Shown piece after piece: positions 14,373 to 20,045 of a stretch of 20,045 nucleotides of DNA. This DNA is from an uncultured Collinsella sp. (GTDB taxonomy: Bacteria > Actinomycetota > Coriobacteriia > Coriobacteriales > Coriobacteriaceae), in contig UQNU01000045.1 in the NCBI GenBank assembly GCA_900542555.1, positions 1 through 20,045 of the forward strand, given 5' to 3'. The notes under the pieces were generated by a model that worked only from the letters and a program-made list of their open reading frames with translations, was not told the DNA's origin and did no database searches. Numbering within the stretch: position 1 is the stretch's first letter; each line of letters opens with the position of its first letter. The position numbers and the translations under genes are program-made.

Positions 14373-15609
14373 AGGCCGCCCTCATTACTTTTATACAGTT
14401 CTTTCTTGCGGATACACAGCTTGTCTTATTTTCATACAGCCTGGTGAAGGGACAGCCACCCATGCACATAGGAAGAAGTGAGCAGTTAAGGCATTCTGAA
14501 TCTGAACAAAAGTCGTAAGCATTCCATATGGAAACTTCGGATGCGCTACTCGTTACATTTTCAAAGATGCTCCCATAGCTTCTGTCGGAATATCCTATTT
14601 CATTCCAGCATTTATATAAGGAACCGTCTGGTCCAATAACTTCTGAATATTTATTGACGGCTCCGCATATGGTCGGATTAAAGCCTGGAAGAAATGGATC
14701 CATGTACCCTGTCATTTTGTAGCGAGACAGACAGGATGCTTCAATCGAAGCAAATTCATCCTCTGAATAGCATGGAGAGTTAGCGCACGTCCCATTTATA
14801 TCATCTACTGCCGCTAAATATAGTTTTACTTTATTACGAAGACCTTTACGATCAAGCGAATCAACCAAACGATCAATCTGATCACCGTTCGACGGATCAA
14901 CATTGACTCTTAAGATGACATCAAAGTACGCACTAGCCCTTTTTACGTTATCAATAATACGGTTGAACGTATCGCCGCCAGAAGGAAGACATCTTCTTCG
15001 ATTGTGTATCTCAGGCGGACCATCGACAGTTACCTGAACGTGCGTAACCCCATTTTTTGCAAGTAACTCCGCCGTTTTCCCATCTAAGAAATAGCCATTG
15101 GTCACCATGCTGGCGTTAAATAAGATTTCATCACTTCGGATTCCGCGCGTAATCTTCTCCACAGTCTCAATCGCCAATAAAGGCTCGCCGCCATACCAGG
15201 CAATCTGCAAACTTTCCGCCTGATTGTCTATAACCATGCCATTGATATGCTTTATTACCTGATCGACGCATCGGTCGCTCATTGAGCCATAACGCTTGCC
15301 GTTCTCATAACAATACGGACATCTGAAGTTACAATTCAATGTCGGGGCTATCGTAAATGAAAGTGATTTTGATTGCATGCGACAGGCCAACGATATCTCT
15401 TTTAAATGTTCGATCTCGTCAAGTCCGTCGGGAACCAACAACCCCGCGTCCGTCAAATTATCGACAATTTCCGAAGGGCAATTAGCTCCATTCTCAAAAA
15501 GCCCCTTCTCGTATTCTGCATCCAACGCAACGATTGCACCAGAGTACGAGTTATATGCCAGCGTAGGTTGATTCCCTTTATCGATTACATTAAAGCGAGA
15601 CTGTTTCAT
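14350..15609 (-). CDS. Radical SAM/SPASM peptide maturase of the RiPP operon
   Basis: A 419-residue protein from ATG 15609, with CGGAG 5 nt upstream and 38 nt after the second precursor gene. Residues 1-75 form a small N-terminal domain in the position of the leader-binding RRE/PqqD-like domain (VIDKGNQPTLAYNSYSGAIV). The radical SAM cluster motif is Cys93, Cys97 and Cys100 (CNFRCPYC), with WYGGEPLL at 138-145 on the next strand. The SPASM region at the C-terminus has Cys315, Cys334, then CLNC (373-376), MCMGGC (381-386), Cys398 and Cys405, enough for two auxiliary Fe-S clusters. SPASM enzymes of this plan join Cys sulphur to a carbon of another residue, giving sactipeptide or ranthipeptide thioethers. 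The Cys-rich substrates next door support this. Alpha versus beta/gamma linkage cannot be decided from sequence. Confidence 0.92.
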   Translation of the reverse strand: MKQSRFNVIDKGNQPTLAYNSYSGAIVALDAEYEKGLFENGANCPSEIVDNLTDAGLLVPDGLDEIEHLKEISLACRMQSKSLSFTIAPTLNCNFRCPYCYENGKRYGSMSDRCVDQVIKHINGMVIDNQAESLQIAWYGGEPLLAIETVEKITRGIRSDEILFNASMVTNGYFLDGKTAELLAKNGVTHVQVTVDGPPEIHNRRRCLPSGGDTFNRIIDNVKRASAYFDVILRVNVDPSNGDQIDRLVDSLDRKGLRNKVKLYLAAVDDINGTCANSPCYSEDEFASIEASCLSRYKMTGYMDPFLPGFNPTICGAVNKYSEVIGPDGSLYKCWNEIGYSDRSYGSIFENVTSSASEVSIWNAYDFCSDSECLNCSLLPMCMGGCPFTRLYENKTSCVSARKNCIKVMRAAYDLKHKK

Positions 15610-15647
15610 TTCTACTCCGTTGCATATTTCAATATTTCAACCTGCCA

Positions 15648-15812
15648 TTAGGAGTAATTCCAGCCACAAAATTTGGTAATGCAGATCCTCAGGCCACACG
15701 GTCCTCCCCCTGAATAACTCCAACAAATATGTGCTGCACAGGACACACACGTAGAAATATCTCGAGACGAAGCAGGCATCTGAGTATTCACTAGCTTTTG
15801 AATATATTCCAT
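15648..15812 (-). CDS. Cys-rich RiPP precursor peptide 2 (54 aa)
   Basis: A 54-codon gene from ATG 15812, with AGGAG 5 nt upstream. The stop codon of precursor 1 overlaps that ribosome site, so the two are tightly coupled. It is too short for a usual ORF threshold. The leader (residues 1-21) begins MEYIQ and has no double-Gly cleavage site. The core (22-54) carries six cysteines: Cys22, 25, 30, 39, 44 and 49, with spacing 2-4-8-4-4. It holds CWSYSGGGPC (30-39) and ends CGWNYS. The same landmarks (Cys-x2-Tyr-Ser/Thr-Gly-Gly, and a terminal Cys-Gly-x3-Ser) occur in precursor 1. It is probably modified by the radical SAM enzyme encoded 38 nt downstream. I do not match it to a named RiPP family. 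Confidence 0.82.
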   Translation of the reverse strand: MEYIQKLVNTQMPASSRDISTCVSCAAHICWSYSGGGPCGLRICITKFCGWNYS

Positions 15813-15820
15813 CGGAGCTC

Positions 15821-15991
15821 CTAGCTAACGTGTATACCGCAATGTTGAAATGCGCGGCAATTCCCGCCCGTGTACACGGCACACATCCCCCAGGGATTAC
15901 AGCGCCCTTGACATTTTGCGCCCTGACAAGGACACCAACTTGATAGCAAAGCAATATCGTTAGGTGTTTGAGTTGGCTGTATCCAATCCAC
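15821..15991 (-). CDS. Cys-rich RiPP precursor peptide 1 (56 aa)
   Basis: A 56-codon gene from GTG 15991, with AAAGGAG 5 nt upstream; it ends at TAG 15821-15823. The leader (1-19) begins MDWIQ, like MEYIQ in precursor 2, and contains PTQTPNDIALLSS. The core has seven cysteines: Cys20, 22, 27, 31, 37, 45 and 51 (CPCQGAKCQGRC, then CAVYTGGNC, then CGIHVS at the C-terminus). It is the first gene of the RiPP operon and divergent from the LysR gene. A TATAAC box at 16019-16024 gives a short leader of roughly 20 nt. A longer frame reading through 15637-15993 overlaps it, but that frame crosses both precursor genes and starts at TTG with no better ribosome site, so I reject it. Confidence 0.82.
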   Translation of the reverse strand: MDWIQPTQTPNDIALLSSWCPCQGAKCQGRCNPWGMCAVYTGGNCRAFQHCGIHVS

Positions 15992-16009
15992 AATGGCTCC
16001 TTTCTCGTT

Positions 16010-16063
16010 CTAGGCCTAGTTATACTTTGGTCAAAAAGTCAAAAGCTGTTTGATAACTTTTTG
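16010..16063 (-). promoter_or_regulatory. Putative promoter and operator of the RiPP operon
   Basis: On the minus strand a TATAAC -10 box lies at 16019-16024, but the -35 place has no consensus, suggesting an activator. Two TTTTGAC repeats with 8-bp period (16038-16044 and 16030-16036) sit just upstream. They lie inside a larger dyad (CAAAAAGTCAAA with TTTGATAACTTTTTG, 16032-16063, with a short bulge) and next to a perfect CTAGGCCTAG palindrome (16010-16019) at the expected start of transcription. The divergent LysR-type protein is the natural binder. Confidence 0.5.
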
Positions 16064-16149
16064 TACTAGATGAAACAATTTGTTTGCCTTGTTTAACATT
16101 ATTTAATTTACACTTAGACTGATTTAAAATTCAACCTAAGGAAATTCTG

Positions 16150-17106
16150 GTGAATGTTGTTCAGCTGCAGTATTTCATAAAGGTATTTGATTATCAGAAT
16201 TACTCGGATGCAGCAACTGTATTAAGTGTTTCGCCGCAAGCTGTTTCAAAAGGCATTCGAGCATTGGAATCTGAACTTGGTCTGAAGCTGTTCGAAAAAA
16301 GAGGCAGTATTCTACATCTAACAAACTATGGAGAGGAAATCCTTCCTATAGCATTAGATGTACTAGCTTCAGTTGAGGGAATTCAAGCGTATGCGCAAAT
16401 CACGCGTGAAAAGATAAAAATAACCCAGACACGTTTGACACGCGTTGCAGTCGGACTAGCACCAATACTCGCAAGCTGGTTCAACCAGCCCACACTAAAC
16501 AGGCTTTCGAAAAAGTATAAGGGCGGTAAGTTTACTGTTTCCAGATATGACGACGGCGGAACGTGTTTATCCCTTCTACTTGACAGACAAATCGACATTG
16601 CAATTGTCGCTGGACAAGTAGACACCAATCTTTTTGAATCACATTTTTTATTGAATGCCGAAGTCAACCTCTTAGTTGAAAGCAGTCACCCATTAGCCAG
16701 TCGCGCAACGGCAAATCTAAACGCGGTGGCTCGATATCCAATTGCAAACACCTGTGACATTCGATATTGTCGAAAGAGAATAAACTCAGTATTTAGCCAT
16801 CTGGGCCTTTCCCCTTCCTACGAGAATATTAACTTAGCAGACCAGCAAAATTTGTCCGATTTTCTGATTCATAAGCATGGGATTATTCTGACCATAGCCT
16901 CACAAGCGTCTCAATTCAGGATAGGCTATCCAGCAAAAATCGTTTGCCTAAGCGAACAAGACAGAATATCAATCCCTTTTTACTGCGTTTCAAATTCAAA
17001 CGATACCCAAGCGCAGACTCATCACGCGATAAGCTGCATTCAACTTGAGGCACGCCAGCTCTCTCGATGTTTAAAAAGCGCTGAAAGAGGAGACCTTTCC
17101 AGCTGA
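16150..17106 (+). CDS. LysR-type transcriptional regulator, divergent to the RiPP operon
   Basis: A 318-residue protein from GTG 16150, with AAGGA about 8 nt upstream. Residues 1-60 are the LysR winged helix-turn-helix: MNVVQLQYFIKVFDYQNYSD, then AATVLSVSPQAVSKGIRALESELGLKLF (read in parts). SVSPQAVSKGI is the recognition helix. The effector-binding domain follows (about 95-295), with RVAVGLAP, DIAIVAGQVD and a late HKHGIILTIAS block, matching the periplasmic-binding-protein-like LysR fold. The ligand is unknown. By the usual LysR arrangement it should act on the shared intergenic region (15992-16149) and so on the precursor genes. LysR control of a radical SAM peptide cluster is uncommon; Rgg, two-component or pheromone regulators are more often seen. 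Codon use is AT-rich, like the rest of the island. Confidence 0.93.
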   Translation: MNVVQLQYFIKVFDYQNYSDAATVLSVSPQAVSKGIRALESELGLKLFEKRGSILHLTNYGEEILPIALDVLASVEGIQAYAQITREKIKITQTRLTRVAVGLAPILASWFNQPTLNRLSKKYKGGKFTVSRYDDGGTCLSLLLDRQIDIAIVAGQVDTNLFESHFLLNAEVNLLVESSHPLASRATANLNAVARYPIANTCDIRYCRKRINSVFSHLGLSPSYENINLADQQNLSDFLIHKHGIILTIASQASQFRIGYPAKIVCLSEQDRISIPFYCVSNSNDTQAQTHHAISCIQLEARQLSRCLKSAERGDLSS

Positions 17107-17453
17107 ATATGACGGGCATGCTAATTCCATGCAAAACAGCAATGTATTCCGCCAGAACAGAAGCGTGGGTCAGCCCATGTATTTTGAAGTATTCCGAGAG
17201 AAAACAACGAGGGCCTGACAGACTCTTGCCAAATCAGTGACCCACTCACCACCCGCAAGCCTGTGCCCCACTTCCGAAATAAATGGCTCAGCCCCACCTT
17301 CTCAGCGGGTTGAGCCGAGCACTGACCGTACCATTCATTGTCAGCACCGCCCCAGACCAAGCCAGAGAAAGATGGCGCGGCGACAGCCAGATGGCCGCCA
17401 CCGCGCCTCACACATTATTTCGGCAAGCCGCTGTTAGCGTCGGAATAATTTAG
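17107..17453. other. Gene-free right edge of the AT-rich island
   Basis: I find no gene here; a 43-codon frame after the LysR stop lacks a ribosome site. The stretch contains GTGGGTCA (17165-17172) inverted at 17238-17245, and a CCCACTTCCGAAAT sequence (17267-17280) like the inverted repeat at 11725-11860. It also has a 10-bp stem GGCTCAGCCC/GGGTTGAGCC (17285-17316). A long imperfect G+C-rich hairpin spans about 17374-17407. A stem around 17413-17451 lies directly after the dehydratase-related gene stop. None has a good U-tract for leftward termination. Confidence 0.5.
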
Positions 17454-20028
17454 CTACTTCACACCGCGTCCCAGGCGCTCAGCGACCGACGCCACGGCAC
17501 TCTCGTCGACCGAGCCGCAGCTCACGCAGCCGTCATGGGCACGCATCTGGCCAGTGACCTCATCCATCGCGAGCGGCGCCACCTTCTCGAGCTTAAAGCC
17601 CTTACCGGCGCGCATGTTTTCCTTGGCCACGCTGATCATGAGCTTAATACGGTTGAGCTGGTTGACCTCGGACGCGCCGGGGTCGTAGTCCACCGCGACG
17701 ATATTGCTCTCGGGGTGCTGACGGCGCAGTTCCTTAATCACAGCCTTGCCCACCACGTGGTTGGGCAGGCACGCGAAGGGCTGCGTGCAGATGATGTTGG
17801 GTGCGCCATGGTCGATCAGGTCGAGCATCTCGGCCGTGAGGAGCCACCCTTCGCCCATGTTGTTGCACACCGAAAGCACCGTGCGGGCCTTGTCGGCCAT
17901 GGTACCGATGCGCTCGGGCGCCTCAAAGCGGCGGGACTTTTCGAGCATCTCCTCCACCGGCGTACGCATCCAATCCACGAGCTTAATAAGCGCTTGCATG
18001 CCCGCTCGCGTAGTGGCAGAGCTTCCCAGCTCGTCCTTCTGCAGCTCGGCGTTGCTCATGGAGTACAGGAAGAAGTCGAGCAGGCCCGGCACCACCGCCT
18101 CGCAGCCCTCGCGCTCAATGACATCGACCACGTGGTTGTTGGCTGTGGGATGGAACTTGACCAGAATCTCGCCGACCACGCCCACGCGTGGCTTGGTGCC
18201 CTCGCCCACAAGCGGCATAGTGTCGAACGCGCGGATGGCCTCGCGGCACAGCTTGGTGTAGTTGTGGCGGTTAAACTTGGGCGCCAGCTTGCGAGCGCGC
18301 GCCATGTACTCCTCGTAGAGCGCGTTGGCGGCACCGGGCGTAGCCTCGTACGGGCGGCAGCGATAGAGCATCTGCATCATCACGTCGCCAAAGAGCACCG
18401 CGTAGACTGCCTGCTTAAGCAGCGCCGGCGTAATCTTAAAGCCAGGGTTGTCCTCGCCCAGCGCCACGGCCGAAAGCGAGATCACCGGGATCTCGGGGTG
18501 GCCGCTCTCGCGCAGGGCCTTGCGGATGAGTGCGATGTAGTTGGTGGCACGGCAGCCGCCGCCGGTCTGGCTGATAACCACGGCTGTCTTGGACAGGTCG
18601 TATCGACCGCTCTCGATGGCCTCCATAATCTGGCCCGTTACCAGGATCGACGGATAGCAAATATCATTGTTCACATAGCGCAGGCCGGCCTCGACGGCAT
18701 CGTGATCGGTCGAGGGCAGCAGCTCCAAGTTGTAGCCAGCACCACGGAACACCTCTTTGACCAGGTCAAAGTGGATCGGCGCCATCTGCGGGCACAGGAT
18801 GGTGTAGCCCTCCTCGCGCATCTGCTCGGTAAAGGGCACCTTGGGCCACGCGGTCGAAGCACTCTCGCGCTGCGCCTCGAACGTGTACTTACGGCTCGCG
18901 AACGCGGGGGCATCCGTGGAGGGCGCCACCGGCGCGGCATCGCCCTGCTCGTAAGTCTCGCCCGCGGCCGTAGCCTCGGCCAAGCGCTCGGCCTCCTGGT
19001 CCTTGAGCGCCGCCATGAGCGAGCGAATACGGATACGCGCGGCGCCCAAGTTGGACACCTCGTCAATCTTGAGCACGGTGTAAATCTTGCCGCTGGCCTC
19101 CAGGATCTCCTGCACCTGATCAGTGGTCAGAGCGTCCAGGCCGCAGCCGAAGGAATTGAGCTGGATCAGGTCCAGGTCGTTGCGCATCGTCACAAAACGG
19201 GCGACGGCGTACAGGCGGCTGTGATACATCCACTGATCGACGACGCGAATCGGACGCTCGGGCTTCACCAGATGCGCGAGCGAATCCTCGGTAAAGACCG
19301 CAAAGCCAAAGCTCGAGATAAGCTCGGGCAGGGCATGGTTGATCTCGGGGTCGTTATGGTAGGGACGACCGGCGAGCACGATGCCGTGACCGCCGTGGTC
19401 CTCGACCCACTTGAGAGCCTCCTCGCCCATGGTCTGGATATCCTCGTGGAAGCGCGCGTCGGCCTCAAAAGCAGCGTTGACGGCGGCATCAACCTCGGAG
19501 CGCGTGATTTTAGGACCGCGCACGCGACCGCGACCGGCCTCAGCATCGGCCACACGGTCGACGGCAAGCACCTGGTACAGGCGGCGCTTGAGCTCGGTCT
19601 TGTCGTGATACGGCACAAACGGATACAGGAACTCGATGTTCTGCTCGCGGATCTCGTCAATATTGAGCGCCAGCGCCGTGGGGTAGCTCATGACGATGGG
19701 GCAGTTATAGCAGTTGCCAGCCGTCGGATCCTCCTTGCGCTCCCAACGCACGCACGGCATCCAGATAAAGTCGACGTCACGGTCGATGAGGTTCATCACG
19801 TGGCCATGGCTCATCTTGGCCGGATAGCATACGCTCTCGGACGGCATGGACTCGATGCCCGCCTGGTAGGTCTTCTTGCTCGACTGGTCGGACAGCTGCA
19901 CGCTAAAGCCCAGGCGCGTAAAGAACGCGTGCCAGAAGGGGTAGTTCTCGTACATGTTGAGCGCGCGCGGGATGCCGACGGTGCCGCGCGGGGCCTCGTC
20001 GGGGCTCAGGACCTCGCGGTTAAAGAGC
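17454..20028 (-). CDS. 2-hydroxyacyl-CoA dehydratase activase-related protein (DUF2229 type), N-terminus outside window
   Basis: 857 genuine residues are visible; the first six of the open frame come from adapter sequence. Family members run to about 1,400 residues, with BadF/HgdC-type ATPase domains at the N-terminus, which would lie beyond the window. The visible part starts in the DUF2229 region (GTVGIPRALNMYENYPFWHA). It has Cys clusters likely to bind Fe-S: CVRWERKEDPTAGNCYNC, FGCGLDALTTDQ, NNDICYPSILVTGQ and QTGGGCRATNY. It ends in CVSCGSVDES. Middle segments such as LCPQMAPIHFDLVKEVF resemble HgdB-type dehydratase subunits. Exact substrate and role are uncertain; these large proteins are widespread in anaerobes. 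Its 3' end adjoins the island, and a decayed second copy of that end lies at 11975-12180. No clear terminator follows the stop at 17454. Confidence 0.88.
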
Positions 20029-20045
20029 CTGTCTCTTATACACAT
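20029..20045. other. Nextera transposon mosaic-end adapter sequence
   Basis: CTGTCTCTTATACACAT is the first 17 bases of the Nextera/Tn5 mosaic end. It is library adapter joined to genomic DNA at the contig edge. It creates the false N-terminal residues MCIRDR on the minus-strand frame. Confidence 0.97.

Noticed and set aside
15637..15993. 118-residue minus-strand frame covering the precursor region
   Set aside because: It starts at TTG, overlaps two short genes that each have a strong ribosome site and ordered cysteines, and resembles no membrane or soluble protein. The two-gene reading explains the region better.
17107..17240. Short plus-strand frame directly after the LysR gene
   Set aside because: About 43 codons, no ribosome site, no sequence pattern; probably chance.
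12181..17453. CRISPR array, tRNA or integrase in the island
   Set aside because: I looked for repeated spacers, cloverleaf-like stems with a CCA end, and recombinase-like frames and found none.

Overview
The window reads as part of a high-GC Gram-positive chromosome. A gut member of the Coriobacteriia, most probably Collinsella or a close relative, fits best. This is inferred from codon and base composition, the amaP/DUF2273/asp23 locus, a DUF6020-type membrane protein, and the mix of OPT, DUF389 and 2-hydroxyacyl-CoA dehydratase activase-type proteins. I could not run a database search. The last 17 bases are a Nextera transposon end left at the contig edge and are not genomic.

Bases 1-7668 are a leftward run of housekeeping genes: an asp23-type cell-envelope stress locus (amaP, DUF2273, asp23, the last truncated by the window edge), the YebC/PmpR regulator, a DUF6020-type polytopic membrane protein, Lgt (lipoprotein lipidation), a NifU-type Fe-S scaffold, a dCMP deaminase and a type III pantothenate kinase (CoaX). 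A strong terminator follows yebC. A pair of related REP-like hairpins lies between lgt and the DUF6020 gene. Bases 7861-10919 run rightward: an OPT-family transporter with its own terminator, then a DUF389 membrane protein that carries an EF-hand-like loop. A small leftward gene (11045-11494) encodes a membrane-anchored protein. It has no ribosome site of its own and sits 1 nt behind a 12-codon leader ORF.

The striking part is 12181-17453, an AT-rich island unlike its neighbours. It holds a complete-looking RiPP (ribosomally made, modified peptide) operon, read leftward. Two adjacent Cys-rich precursor genes of 56 and 54 codons come first. They are followed by a radical SAM/SPASM maturase, an ABC exporter without a peptidase domain, and a CPBP (CAAX-protease/Abi) family membrane protein with degenerate catalytic motifs. 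A LysR-type regulator diverges from the operon. The shared intergenic region has a large dyad, a tandem TTTTGAC repeat and a -10-like box. The likely logic is that LysR controls the promoter, the SPASM enzyme forms thioether crosslinks on the two peptides, the ABC protein exports them, and the CPBP protein gives immunity or removes the leader.

The island is bounded on the left by a decayed, internally deleted copy of the 3' end of the large gene that starts the right side (17454 to the window end, a 2-hydroxyacyl-CoA dehydratase activase-related protein). The remnant still sits beside a strong terminator. This suggests that the island entered at the 3' end of that gene and brought or recombined a replacement end.
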